NCBI RefSeq assembly: GCF_003143775.1
Contig: NZ_QFRJ01000010.1
Coordinates: forward strand, 1 to 64,000
From: Brumimicrobium oceani
GTDB taxonomy: Bacteria > Bacteroidota > Bacteroidia > Flavobacteriales_D > Crocinitomicaceae
DNA length: 64,000 nt
Direction of reading: 5' to 3'
A program made the translations under genes and the position numbers. Shown in pieces: positions 26,634 through 36,352 of the stretch (position 1 is the first letter of the stretch; each line of letters opens with the position of its first letter). The notes under the pieces are model-generated. The model ran no database searches, had not been told where the DNA came from, and saw only the letters and a list, made by a program, of their open reading frames with translations.

Positions 26634-28289
26634 ATGAAATTGATAAAATTACTTGCTGGATCTGCTTTCCTATTCGTGAGTTTTAATGCCTTATCTCAAG
26701 GAACCATTTCGGGAAATATGGAAAGTACTTTTCAATACCTGAATGATGATGATAAAATAAATGCAGAGCAACCAGACGAAAAAGCGCTACTGAATTCTTA
26801 CATCAACGTAAACTATAGGAATAGTGGATTTAAAGCAGGAATGAGATTGGAAGCTTATCTTCCGGCAATTCTAGGGTATCCAGATCGTTTCGATGGAGCA
26901 GGATTAGGATACAGATATGTAGGTTACGAAAATGATCTTATTGATGTTACTGTTGGAAATTTCTACGATCAATTTGGATCGGGGTTAATTTTTCGTTCTT
27001 ACGAAGACCGCGCCATTGGAATTGACAACATGATGAATGGTATTAGCCTCAAGTTAAGACCATACAAGGGGGTAACCATCAAAACTGTTTACGGTAGACA
27101 ACGTTTTTCTTTCATGGATGGAAAAAACCAATACAGCGCTGGGATAGTTAGAGGAGCAGATGCTGAAGTCAACCTTAATCAATGGTTTCCAAAATTAGAA
27201 AACAGTGATTTCAGAATCAATGCAGGAGCTTCCTTTGTTTCAAGATACCAAGAGGATGACAACACGCAATTAATACTCCCAGAAAACACTGGTGCTTATG
27301 GCGGTCGATTGGAATTAGCGTACAAAAAATTCTTTATTAATGGTGAATACACCATAAAAGAACAAGATCCTTCGCAGGACAATGGTTACATTTACAACTA
27401 TGGTAAAGGAATGATTATCAACGCTGGATATTCTCAAAAAGGTTTGGGTATCATTCTTTCAGCAAAATCTATTGATAACATGAGTTTTAGAAGTGATAGA
27501 AACGCCTCTTTAACCGATGTTACGATTGGATTTATTCCACCACTTACAAAAACACATACCTACAATTTGGTGGCTACTTTATATCCGTATGCCTCACAAC
27601 CCAATGGAGAGGTTGCATTTCAGGCAGATGTAATTTACAAGATTAAGCGTGGTTCATGGTTAGGCGGGAAATACGGAACAGATGTTTCTTTAAATTTCTC
27701 CACCGCTTATGAACCATTGAAAAAAACCTCGGGGATTGATGCAATGGATTCTACTCGGGTGACTTATGAATCAAAGTTATTTGACAAAAGTGACTTGTTG
27801 TACTGGAGAGATATGAACGTAAACATCAAACGTAAATTAAACAGAAAATGGACAGTTGAAGCCAGTTATTTTAACATTTCAATGAACAATGATGTCCTAA
27901 AACTAACTGATGCCAAAGGAATAATTCAATCGCACATAGGTGTTTTAGATGTTGAGTACAAAATCAATAGAAAGCACACCTTAAGAGCAGAAGTTCAAGG
28001 ATTATGGACAAAAAACAACAAAGACAGAGGTTCTTGGGCTACTGGATTAATAGAATATACCATCTCTCCGGATTGGTTCTTTAGTGCAATTCTACAATCA
28101 AATTATGGAAATCCTGTAGAGGAAGACCGCATAAACTATCCTATGGTATTTGTTGGAAAGATTTGGGGTGCAACCAGACTTCAAGTAGGATACGGACGCC
28201 AAAACGAAGGATTGTTTTGTGTCGGTGGAATATGTAGAGAGGTTCCCGCTTCAAACGGTTTAACCATGTCATTTACTCACAGTTTCTAA
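26634..28289 (+). CDS. DUF6029 family outer-membrane protein
   Basis: A 551-residue protein with a signal peptide (residues 1-21, ending FNALSQG) and then alternating aromatic/polar strands through to a C-terminal SNGLTMSFTHSF, ending in Phe as many outer-membrane barrels do. The start GTISGNMESTFQYLNDDD and the FYDQFGSGLIFRSYEDRAIGIDN region match the DUF6029 family of Bacteroidota. Function not established. Its position between a TlpA-like thioredoxin and an Omp28-like CxxC lipoprotein suggests it works with envelope thiol exchange, which is inference only. Confidence 0.85.
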   Translation: MKLIKLLAGSAFLFVSFNALSQGTISGNMESTFQYLNDDDKINAEQPDEKALLNSYINVNYRNSGFKAGMRLEAYLPAILGYPDRFDGAGLGYRYVGYENDLIDVTVGNFYDQFGSGLIFRSYEDRAIGIDNMMNGISLKLRPYKGVTIKTVYGRQRFSFMDGKNQYSAGIVRGADAEVNLNQWFPKLENSDFRINAGASFVSRYQEDDNTQLILPENTGAYGGRLELAYKKFFINGEYTIKEQDPSQDNGYIYNYGKGMIINAGYSQKGLGIILSAKSIDNMSFRSDRNASLTDVTIGFIPPLTKTHTYNLVATLYPYASQPNGEVAFQADVIYKIKRGSWLGGKYGTDVSLNFSTAYEPLKKTSGIDAMDSTRVTYESKLFDKSDLLYWRDMNVNIKRKLNRKWTVEASYFNISMNNDVLKLTDAKGIIQSHIGVLDVEYKINRKHTLRAEVQGLWTKNNKDRGSWATGLIEYTISPDWFFSAILQSNYGNPVEEDRINYPMVFVGKIWGATRLQVGYGRQNEGLFCVGGICREVPASNGLTMSFTHSF

Positions 28290-28300
28290 ACATTAAAACA

Positions 28301-29233
28301 ATGAAAAAGTTACATCAATACATTTTCTTTATCGTTGGAGCCTCTTTTATCTTTGCGAGTTGTGATAAAGTAGAAAATCCTTACGAAAAAGTCGCTACAA
28401 TTAACGTAGACACCAACCTATACCAAGGTTTGTGGAGCGATTATTTAGCCAATGAATATCCTGTGTTTACTCAAAACAGTAACACCGGTGTGAATGTTCT
28501 CATAGAAGATTATACCGGGCACACTTGTATCACTTGTCCAAATGCGGCAGACATTGCGCACGACATTCATACAAATAATCCAGAAAGGGTATTTATCGCA
28601 TCTATTCACACAGGTCCAGGGACACTTTCGTTTCAAGCGGCAGATGCAAACGCTTCAAAATACTACACAGATCACACCAATCCAGAAGGAATCGCCTATG
28701 GTGATGAATTCAAATCAGGGTTTGGATTTTTTGGTAATCCGCAAGGAACGGTGAATAGAAAAAAGGGCAATGCTGAAATGTTTTCTCAATCAGGTGTTTG
28801 GCAAAGCAGGGCAGATAATATTCTTAGCGCCAATGTGTTAAAAGTAAATCTACAATCTGTTTTTAATTACTACCCAACTGCCAACGGTGGATATTTACAC
28901 GTTGAAGTAGAAAAGAAAACTTCGGAAGCCATAGATATGAATACTGTAGTTTATGTAATTCAAGACAGTTTGGTTGACTGGCAAAAAATGCCTGATAATA
29001 GCGATAATGAATTTTATGTTCACAGAGATAAGCATTTGGGAAGTATAGACAATAATCCATTTGGTATTCCAACTTTTAATGCAGGGGATGCAGCAGGAAC
29101 TAAAAAGATTATCGATTATTCATATGTTTTACCACAAGACTTAGATATCGCAAATATGCACTTCTTGATTTATGTCTACGACAAAGAAACTTATGAAATT
29201 TTGCATGTAATTAAGCAGAAAATTGAAGATTAA
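28301..29233 (+). CDS. Omp28-related lipoprotein with CxxC
   Basis: A 310-residue lipoprotein: signal peptide with lipobox ending FASC (Cys21), then an Omp28-type thioredoxin-fold domain with VLIEDYTGHTCITCPNAA, redox cysteines 76 and 79. FGFFGNPQGTVNRK gives the following loop of the fold. Omp28 of Porphyromonas gingivalis is a surface antigen of the same family. Last gene of the tlpA-DUF6029-omp28 operon, 11 bases after the previous stop. Repeats begin directly after the stop codon. Confidence 0.88.
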   Translation: MKKLHQYIFFIVGASFIFASCDKVENPYEKVATINVDTNLYQGLWSDYLANEYPVFTQNSNTGVNVLIEDYTGHTCITCPNAADIAHDIHTNNPERVFIASIHTGPGTLSFQAADANASKYYTDHTNPEGIAYGDEFKSGFGFFGNPQGTVNRKKGNAEMFSQSGVWQSRADNILSANVLKVNLQSVFNYYPTANGGYLHVEVEKKTSEAIDMNTVVYVIQDSLVDWQKMPDNSDNEFYVHRDKHLGSIDNNPFGIPTFNAGDAAGTKKIIDYSYVLPQDLDIANMHFLIYVYDKETYEILHVIKQKIED

Positions 29234-29739
29234 GAATTACGCTGGTGACTTATTAAGAATTACGCGGAGGTTCGCGGAGAGGCAGAGATAAGCGGAGAAA
29301 AAAAATAAAGAAGAATTACGCAAAGTTTCGCGGAGAGGCAGAGATACGCGGAGAAAAAAATAAAGAAGAATTACGCGGAGCGAAAATAATGATTAATTAT
29401 TAAGGTTTAATTATTAACGCGATAGGGTTTTTAGAATGACTAATTGTTAATGTTTAATTATTAATGCGGTAGGGTTTTGTAATGATTAATGTTTATGGAT
29501 TAATTATTAATGCAGTAGTGACAGGTTGAGATTTGGACTTGATATTTTTACACAACTCTTAACCTTTCTTCTTTTTCCTTTGAGGAACATTTCGTAACCT
29601 CTGCGAATCACATTCGGCAAGCTCGGCGTAAATCTTTCCTTTGCGAAACTTTGCGTAACCTCTGCGAATCACGGCGTCAATCTTCCCTTTTCTTTGCGAA
29701 CCTTTGTGAGAACTTTGCGTATCTCTTCGTAATTATTTC
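29234..29739. repeat. Intergenic filled by two repeat families
   Basis: Bases 29238-29385 are tandem phrases of ACGCGGAGGTTCGCGGAGAGGC with a period near 68. Bases 29386-29520 are two and a half units (about 57-64 bp) of TTAATGTTTAATTATTAATGCGGTAGGG. Bases 29565-29735 return to ACGCAGAG-type DNA in the opposite orientation, with ATTCGGCAAGCTC. The two ACGCAGAG blocks are therefore inverted around the AT-rich block. No gene seen. Confidence 0.7.
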
Positions 29740-29747
29740 TATTTTTG
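29714..29747 (+). promoter_or_regulatory. Putative promoter of the NtrC-like gene
   Basis: TTTG at 29714-29717 and TATTTTTG at 29740-29747 resemble -33 and -7 boxes with a 22-base spacer (consensus about 19). The -7 box is 24 bases from the ATG chosen at 29772. Confidence 0.4.
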
Positions 29748-29771
29748 ATAAATAACTCAAATAATTCCTCC

Positions 29772-30941
29772 ATGGGCAAGATATTAGTCATAGACGACGA
29801 GAAAAGTATACGCAGGGCATTAAAAGAAATTTTAGAATTTGAAGATTTTGAAGTGGATGAAGCCGAAGATGGAAAACAAGGTTTAGACAAGGCTACGTCT
29901 CAATATTATGACCTCATATTTTGCGATATTAAAATGCCTAAAATGGATGGAATGGAAGTTCTTGCTGCGCTTCAAACAGAAAAAGTCGATAGTCCTGTAA
30001 TTATGATTTCTGGACACGGAAATATTGAAACTGCAGTAGAAGCCATTAAACTTGGTGCATTTGATTTCATTGAAAAACCTTTGGATTTAAACCGAATTTT
30101 GGTCACCATTCGCAATGCGAGTGACAAAAGCAATTTAGTTGAAGAGAAAAAAGCACTGAAGAAAACAGTTCAACGTTTTAAGGGTTCATCCATTATTGGT
30201 GAAACGGATGGCATTATCAAGATCAAAGAAATGATTGAGAAAGTGGGTCCAAGTGAAGCCCGAGTATTGGTCACAGGAGAAAATGGAACCGGAAAAGAAT
30301 TAGTTGCTCGATCTTTACACGATAATAGCCCACGAAAAGATGAAGCATTTATCGAAGTCAACTGTGCGGCCATTCCAGCAGAGCTTATTGAGAGTGAGTT
30401 ATTTGGTCACGAAAAAGGTGCATTTACTTCTGCTGTTAAACAGAAAAAAGGAAAGTTTGAATTGGCGAAAAACGGAACCTTATTTTTGGATGAAATTGGT
30501 GATATGAGTGCATCGGCGCAGGCAAAAGTATTGCGTGCTTTACAAGAAAACGTGATTCAAAGAGTAGGTGGTGAAAAAAATATTAAAGTTAATCCAAGAA
30601 TTGTAGCAGCAACGAATAAAAACTTGCGTAAAGAAATTGATGAAGGAAATTTCAGAGAGGATTTATACCACCGATTAAGTGTTATTCTCATTCATGTTCC
30701 CACGCTAAACGAAAGAGAGGAGGATATTCCTTTATTGGCAGAGCACTTTTTAACCATGACTTGCGCCGAGCATGGAATACCACGTAAGAAATTTACAGAA
30801 GATGCACTGGAAGCGCTTAAAAACACCAATTGGAGCGGAAATATTCGTGAATTGAGAAACATCATCGAAAGAATGGTGATTTTATGTGATCATGAAATTA
30901 CAGGGTTTGATGTAAATACTTTTTCGAACCCACGTGCTTAA
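29772..30941 (+). CDS. NtrC-like sigma-54 regulator without DNA-binding domain
   Basis: A 389-residue response regulator. The receiver domain (1-120) has DDE and the phosphoacceptor Asp52 in FCDIKMPKMDG; the AAA+ domain (about 140-380) has Walker A GENGTGKE, the sigma-54 contact loop GAFTSA (about residue 217), Walker B LFLDEIGDM and the R-finger region ending in NWSGNIRELRNIIERM. It stops 20 residues later, with no Fis-type helix-turn-helix. It may activate sigma-54 from solution or need a partner. I chose MGKILVIDDE because an upstream Met at 29745 overlaps the putative -7 box. No kinase is adjacent; the HisKA_2 kinases begin 1 kb on. Confidence 0.88.
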   Translation: MGKILVIDDEKSIRRALKEILEFEDFEVDEAEDGKQGLDKATSQYYDLIFCDIKMPKMDGMEVLAALQTEKVDSPVIMISGHGNIETAVEAIKLGAFDFIEKPLDLNRILVTIRNASDKSNLVEEKKALKKTVQRFKGSSIIGETDGIIKIKEMIEKVGPSEARVLVTGENGTGKELVARSLHDNSPRKDEAFIEVNCAAIPAELIESELFGHEKGAFTSAVKQKKGKFELAKNGTLFLDEIGDMSASAQAKVLRALQENVIQRVGGEKNIKVNPRIVAATNKNLRKEIDEGNFREDLYHRLSVILIHVPTLNEREEDIPLLAEHFLTMTCAEHGIPRKKFTEDALEALKNTNWSGNIRELRNIIERMVILCDHEITGFDVNTFSNPRA

Positions 30942-30944
30942 GGT

Positions 30945-31290
30945 AAATTTTAACTCCAGAGATGTTGAAGTTGGCAGAGTAAAGCAAGAATGACGCAGAG
31001 CGTTGAACTGAGCTTGCCGAATGTGGTTCGTAGAGGTGCAGAGGTTCGCAGAGAAAAAAAGAATTACGCAAAGATTCGCAGAGGGGCAGAGATTCGCAGA
31101 GAGGAAGAAAAATTACGCAGAGCGCTGCACTGAGCTTGCCGAATGTGGTGCGCAAAGTAAAGAAAAAATGACGCTCTGTTTCGCAGAGGGGCAGAGATTC
31201 GCAGAGAGGAAGAAAAATTACACAGAGCGCTGCACTGAGCTTGCCGAATGTGTTACGCAGAGGAGAAGAAAAGGGAGTTGAGAGTGAAAA
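30945..31290 (+). repeat. ACGCAGAG-type array with 105-bp tandem unit
   Basis: Three copies of GAGCGnTGnACTGAGCTTGCC followed by GAATGTG start at 30998, 31120 and 31225. The last two sit in a near-identical 75-base block (31076 and 31181, period 105). The short phrases CGCAGAG and TTCGCAGAG recur throughout. It fills the gap between the NtrC-like gene and pth and reads open in one frame by chance. Confidence 0.8.
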
Positions 31291-31301
31291 TTAGTAAATA
31301 G

Positions 31302-31925
31302 ATGTTTTTTAGATCATTATTTGGTAGAAAAAAGGAAGAAGAACAAAATATTCCAATAGAAATGAAGTATTTGATTGTAGGATTGGGAAATCCTGGTGCA
31401 AAATATGAAAACACGCGACACAACATAGGTTTTAAGGTGGTGGAAGCATTTGCAGAAGAGCGTAAGGCCGTTTTTGAAACGATAAAACTAGGTGATGTTG
31501 CAAAAGCAAAATGGAAAGGACGACAGGTGATATTACTGAAACCTTCGACTTTTATGAATTTGAGTGGAAAAGCGGTTAATTATTACCTTCAAAAAGAGAA
31601 AATTCTTCCAGAGAATCTATTGGTGATTACTGATGATTTGGCTTTGCCTTTTGGTAAATTACGAATGAAAGGAAAAGGAAGCGATGGTGGCCACAATGGC
31701 TTAAAAGATATACAAGCCGTTTTAAATACCACCCAGTATGCACGATTACGATTTGGCGTGGGAAGTGAATTTAAAACAGGTCAACAAGTAGATTATGTGC
31801 TGGGTGAATGGAGCGCAGATGAAGCTAAACAAATGGAAGAGAGGATAAAGACAGCTACTGAGTTTATTAAAGGTTTTACAACGATTGGACTAAATCAAAC
31901 GATGTCGAATTGGAATAACAAATAG
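31302..31925 (+). CDS. pth: Peptidyl-tRNA hydrolase
   Basis: Frees tRNA from prematurely released peptidyl-tRNA. The 207-residue protein has the classic KYLIVGLGNPGAKYENTRHNIGF (from residue 21) with catalytic His, the KPSTFMNLSG motif, and GSDGGHNGLKD near residue 130. The first 20 residues (FFRSLFGRKKEEEQ) are an extension; similar short hydrophobic-basic extensions occur in flavobacterial Pth as I recall, so I keep the start at 31302, though the Met at 31362 is possible. Confidence 0.93.
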   Translation: MFFRSLFGRKKEEEQNIPIEMKYLIVGLGNPGAKYENTRHNIGFKVVEAFAEERKAVFETIKLGDVAKAKWKGRQVILLKPSTFMNLSGKAVNYYLQKEKILPENLLVITDDLALPFGKLRMKGKGSDGGHNGLKDIQAVLNTTQYARLRFGVGSEFKTGQQVDYVLGEWSADEAKQMEERIKTATEFIKGFTTIGLNQTMSNWNNK

Positions 31926-32004
31926 CTGAACTTTAGCGCATTTTCATGAAGAGGAATAATTGAGTTCTATCCTTACTAAACCATGGCACATACGGTTATT
32001 TAAA

Positions 32005-33933
32005 CTACTCCTCTTTAAAAGTAAAACTAATCACAGTGTTCCAATCTTTTTCTGAATTATGTTTCAGAATGCCATCGTAATTTGAAATTATGGTTTCAAT
32101 CAGCTCCATTCCGAAACTCGTTTCATAGTATTCTTTTATAAAGCCAACACCGTTATCTCTGTACACGAGCTCAAAAAAGTTCTGCTCTACCCTATGTAAA
32201 GAAATCTTAATTTTTGGATCAGTAATATCTTCGGTAAATGCGTGTTTAAAAGAGTTGGTAATTAATTCATTTAATGCAATTCCTAAATTAATTAATGTTT
32301 CAACTTTAAAAGGAATTTTTTCAGAGTCTATGGCTATTTTAATCGGAGTCGTTCCAGTTTTATTCAGGTTTTCGACAAGCCTTTCCAGATAGTTTTTAGC
32401 ATCTATGTCCTTAAACTTTTCTTGTCGGTAAATCACATCATGCACAATTGCCATAGCATTAATTCTATTGACCGCTTCTTCGAAATTTTGGCGTAAAACT
32501 TCATTTTCAAAACCATGAGATTGAAGTCGAAGCATGCTGGATACAATTTGGAAATTATTCTTGACCCTATGATGTACTTCTTGAAGAAGTAATTTTCTTT
32601 CCTCACTTTGCTTGGTAATGATTTTATTATGTTTTCTAACTGTCCTTAGCCTGAAAACGATAATCAAGGCAAAGATTAGCAAAAGAATAAATAAGCCTGC
32701 GAGCAACATATAAATGTAGCTTCTTCTCTCGCCTTCCTCAGCAGTTTTTAACTCCAGCTTAATCTGCTCATTTTCTGCAATTAAACTCTGTTTATCCAGC
32801 TTATACCTTACTGTCTCTAATTCGTTGAGCTGATCGTTTAATTGTTCTTTGTGCTCATTAAGAAAATCTATTACTTTTTCCTGATGAAATGCCAAGTTTT
32901 CTGTATCATTGATTTCTTCGTAGACCTTCAATAAAATATTTAATGTAACATATTCGGCACGTCTATTTTTAATTTTTCTGCTCAAATCCAGCGCCTTTTG
33001 ACCATACGCTATTGATGTCTGATATTCCCCCTTCAAAAAATAATAGTCTGTTAGATTTAACCATAGATAAGACCTATCGTAATCAGAATCGGTCTTTTCT
33101 ATCATTTCCGCAGTTCTATCAAAATAAACCTTGGCTTTGTCCAGCTCTCCTGTATTCTTGTAAAACTGTGCCAAATTGCTGTAAACATTAATTCGAGTTA
33201 AGTCATCGTGGGTAAATTCAGATAAACTAAGGGCTTCCAAAAACAACTCTAATGCCTCATCTAATTTACCTTGTCGTTTGTTCATTGTCGCGATAGAAAC
33301 AAGTAAGTACACCGTAGCATCTACATTATCACTATCTCTACTTAGGGCTAAGGCCTTCATTAAGTACTCATTCGCCCGTTCATAGTCCTTTTGTCTATTG
33401 TACAAAATGCCGATACTTCTGTACCCCGACGTTAGACCTGCTGAATCTTTAAAATCTACATATAATGATGTAGCATCATGTAATAACTGCATGGAAAGCG
33501 GTTCTTTTCCTACTCTTGAATACGCCACCGCTAGGTCGAGGATAGCATCCGCATACTTATGCATTTCATTCTCCGCCTTATAAATAGCGGAGGACTTTTC
33601 GAAAGCCTTTACGGACTTAATCGGGTCATTTCCGTGGAGAGTGGAGTTCCCATAATAATACAATATTCCCGCTACAGCTAGGCGGACTTCTCTTGACTGA
33701 ATGGTATCGCTATTTATACGATGATAAAAAGAATGTCCAATTTCTGCATAATGATTTATACTATCAATGCCTTCTATTGAATCAAAATAGAGTAGCTTTT
33801 CATAAACATCACGGAATTGTTGATTGTCTACCTCTAAACTAGGAAGAACATCATCATTAGCGGCTAAAGAAAATGAGTTGAGAATCATAATCCATAGAAA
33901 CCAGTATTTAACTTTTCCAGTGATTCTTTGCAT
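32005..33933 (-). CDS. TPR sensor histidine kinase, paralog 1
   Basis: A 642-residue membrane sensor kinase: signal peptide-like start (MQRITGKVKYWFLWIM), about six TPR repeats outside the membrane (about 90-350), a coiled coil, one membrane segment (about 400-425), a HisKA_2 domain with EVHHRVKNNFQ (His454/455) and a HATPase domain with NELITNSFKHAF, DNGVGF and SFGMELIE. It should autophosphorylate in response to something sensed by the TPRs. No response regulator is next to it. Last of four same-strand paralogs; a TACTTTTG box lies 29 bases upstream. Confidence 0.92.
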   Translation of the reverse strand: MQRITGKVKYWFLWIMILNSFSLAANDDVLPSLEVDNQQFRDVYEKLLYFDSIEGIDSINHYAEIGHSFYHRINSDTIQSREVRLAVAGILYYYGNSTLHGNDPIKSVKAFEKSSAIYKAENEMHKYADAILDLAVAYSRVGKEPLSMQLLHDATSLYVDFKDSAGLTSGYRSIGILYNRQKDYERANEYLMKALALSRDSDNVDATVYLLVSIATMNKRQGKLDEALELFLEALSLSEFTHDDLTRINVYSNLAQFYKNTGELDKAKVYFDRTAEMIEKTDSDYDRSYLWLNLTDYYFLKGEYQTSIAYGQKALDLSRKIKNRRAEYVTLNILLKVYEEINDTENLAFHQEKVIDFLNEHKEQLNDQLNELETVRYKLDKQSLIAENEQIKLELKTAEEGERRSYIYMLLAGLFILLLIFALIIVFRLRTVRKHNKIITKQSEERKLLLQEVHHRVKNNFQIVSSMLRLQSHGFENEVLRQNFEEAVNRINAMAIVHDVIYRQEKFKDIDAKNYLERLVENLNKTGTTPIKIAIDSEKIPFKVETLINLGIALNELITNSFKHAFTEDITDPKIKISLHRVEQNFFELVYRDNGVGFIKEYYETSFGMELIETIISNYDGILKHNSEKDWNTVISFTFKEE

Positions 33934-33962
33934 AAAAGTTGTTGTTTAGGTGGTACCCACTT

Positions 33963-33970
33963 CAAAAGTA
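33963..33970 (-). promoter_or_regulatory. Putative -7 box for kinase paralog 1
   Basis: TACTTTTG on the minus strand, 29 bases before the ATG, followed by AAGTG. The same CTTTTGAAGT string occurs before paralog 2 (36180-36189), suggesting each kinase has its own related promoter. Confidence 0.4.
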
Positions 33971-34226
33971 TTTTGTAAGAAGAACGACTCACTTCATTTT
34001 ATTTCTTTGTACTGCCTTAACTTTCAAAAGTAGATAAACGGTAGTTTTTAAATCGGCACAATGAAATAATTATTTCCTTCGCTTCAGTTAATGCTTGAAA
34101 ATTTTTACTTAATCTAACCGACAGCATAAATATAATAAAATCTATAAGTCTTTTACCATAAATCTCAATTCATGGTTTGTGAGCTATGTTTTATTTGGTT
34201 TACAGCACCACCTTGGATTAGTGCAG

Positions 34227-36152
34227 CTACTCAGAAAAAGCAATCTTGATTACTGTATTCCACTCCTCCTCAGCCAGATAAGAGACTTCCCCATCAAAAT
34301 TAGTGATTATGGTTTCTATTAGTTCCATTCCAAAATTCGATTTAAATTCCTCTTGATTATAACCTATTCCGTTATCTCTATAAATCAACTCAAAGCTTTT
34401 CTCTCCCACTTTCCTTAAAGAGATTTTTATTTTAGGATCCGTAATCTCCTCGTTGAATGCGTGCTTGAATGAATTGGTAATTAACTCATTCAGTGCAATT
34501 CCTAGGTTAATTAAAGTTTCTATTTTAAAAGGAATCTCCTCTGAATCTATGGTGATGTCAATTTTGTTGTTGCCTGATTTATGTATGCTTTCTACCAGTT
34601 TTTCAAGATAGTTTTTAGCATCTATTTCACTAAATTTTTCTTGCCGATAAATAACGTTATGAACGATGGCCATGGCGTTTATTCTGGTAACCGCCTCGTC
34701 AAAATTCTGACGTAGAATTTCATTTTCAAAACCATATGACTGTAATCTTAACATACTAGATACAATTTGGAAATTATTCTTCACCCTGTGGTGAACCTCC
34801 TGTAGCAGCATTTTTCTTTCTTCACTTTGTTGAAGAATCTTTTTATTGTACACCCTAGTTGTTCTTAACCTGAGGTAAACAATAAAAGAAAAAGTGAGTA
34901 AAAGCGCAAACATACTAGATGCAAAAATGTAAATGTAGTTGCGTCTTTGATTCTCTTTCTCTAATTGAAGTTGCATTTTTCCTTGCTCATTTTCTGCAAG
35001 AATAGTCTGCTTATCTAGTTTAAAACGAACTGTTTCCAGTTCATTAATTTGTTTATTTAACTGGTCCTTATGTTCAAACAAATGCGCAATTATTCTTTTT
35101 TGATATTCTGCAATTTTATCGGTGTCTCCCAGTTCGTTATAAATCTTTACGAGAATATTAAGGGTAATATATTCTGCACGTGAATTTTTAATTTGTTCAC
35201 TCAATTCCAATGCCTTTTCACCATATAAAATAGCCTGTTCATAGTCTTTTTTAAGGAAATAGTAATCCGAATAGTTTAACCACAAATAGGACTTTTTATA
35301 ATCTGAGTCGTTCCTTTCGATGATCACTCTGGCTTTATCGATGTAGAATTTGGCACTGTCTAACTCTCCCGTATTCTTATAGAATTCACCCAAATTACTG
35401 TAAACGGATGCCTCCGTCATTTCATCATTATTTGTTTTAGATAAACTTAAAGCCTCTAAATAAAACGATAACGCTTTGTCGTATTCTCCATTTTGCTTGT
35501 GTATAAATGCAATGGGCAAAAGCAAGTGTATTGTGCCATCCAAATCTTTAGAACCCTTACTTACGCTTAGTGCTTTATTGAAATACTCGTGTGCCCTAAC
35601 AAAGTCTTTTTGTCGTTTATAAAGCAATCCTATGCTCCTATACCCCGTCATCATCCCCACAGAATCTTTAAGATCTATATAAATTGATGTGGCTTCATTC
35701 ATTAATTTTAAAGATTCGGGTTCGCTCCCAACTTTTGAGTAGTTTGTGGCATTAGCAGTAAGACAGTCTGCATATTTGCCTTGGATATTGTATTTTTTGA
35801 AAATTTCGGCCGCTTTCTCGTAACCGACTATAGACTCAAAGGTTTCGTTGGTATCGAAATTTATTTCTCCGTATTCATAAAAAATTTTTGCCAGCTCTAG
35901 TTGAGTTGATTTTGATTCAATTTCATTTAAGTTGAAGTGTTTAAATTTATGGAAACCCATATTAACGTAATGGTCCAAACTGTCTTCAATAGCCAGTGAA
36001 TCAAAATATATAATTTTGGAATGAATTTCCTTAATTTGATTAACACTCCCCCTAGTAATTGGTTGAACATCACTGTTAGCAGCTATGGTGTAGGAACTCA
36101 ATGCCATAATCCATAGAAACCAGTAAGCCGTAATTCCACTGATTTTTTGCAT
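34227..36152 (-). CDS. TPR sensor histidine kinase, paralog 2
   Basis: A 641-residue kinase with the same plan as its neighbour: MQKISGITAYWFLWIM signal-like start, TPR array, coiled coil, one membrane span, HisKA_2 (EVHHRVKNNFQ near residue 454) and HATPase. I start at 36152 because the first residues align with paralog 1; an upstream Met at 36209 would add 19 residues that overlap the CTTTTGAAGT promoter string. It is closest to paralog 1 in the leader and TPRs. No partner regulator adjacent. Confidence 0.92.
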   Translation of the reverse strand: MQKISGITAYWFLWIMALSSYTIAANSDVQPITRGSVNQIKEIHSKIIYFDSLAIEDSLDHYVNMGFHKFKHFNLNEIESKSTQLELAKIFYEYGEINFDTNETFESIVGYEKAAEIFKKYNIQGKYADCLTANATNYSKVGSEPESLKLMNEATSIYIDLKDSVGMMTGYRSIGLLYKRQKDFVRAHEYFNKALSVSKGSKDLDGTIHLLLPIAFIHKQNGEYDKALSFYLEALSLSKTNNDEMTEASVYSNLGEFYKNTGELDSAKFYIDKARVIIERNDSDYKKSYLWLNYSDYYFLKKDYEQAILYGEKALELSEQIKNSRAEYITLNILVKIYNELGDTDKIAEYQKRIIAHLFEHKDQLNKQINELETVRFKLDKQTILAENEQGKMQLQLEKENQRRNYIYIFASSMFALLLTFSFIVYLRLRTTRVYNKKILQQSEERKMLLQEVHHRVKNNFQIVSSMLRLQSYGFENEILRQNFDEAVTRINAMAIVHNVIYRQEKFSEIDAKNYLEKLVESIHKSGNNKIDITIDSEEIPFKIETLINLGIALNELITNSFKHAFNEEITDPKIKISLRKVGEKSFELIYRDNGIGYNQEEFKSNFGMELIETIITNFDGEVSYLAEEEWNTVIKIAFSE

Positions 36153-36352
36153 AAAAATAATTTTTGTTAACAAGTGAACTTCAAAAGACTTTTCCAATGT
36201 AAAAATCACTTGTATTCATAAATTGTAGCGCTCTTAGTCTCCTGTAAAAAAGAGCAATTCTTAAAAAAATAAACGTTCGATCCTTCACATGCAAAGCAAA
36301 AAAATCGCTTTTGCGTATAAATGATAAAGATAAGAAAATCTTTTTATCCCAC

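Noticed and set aside
31021-31281. An 86-codon open frame rich in QRFAEGQRFAERKK
   Set aside because: It is a translation of the ACGCAGAG tandem repeat, whose 105-bp unit is a multiple of three; no ribosome-binding site and no protein-like composition.
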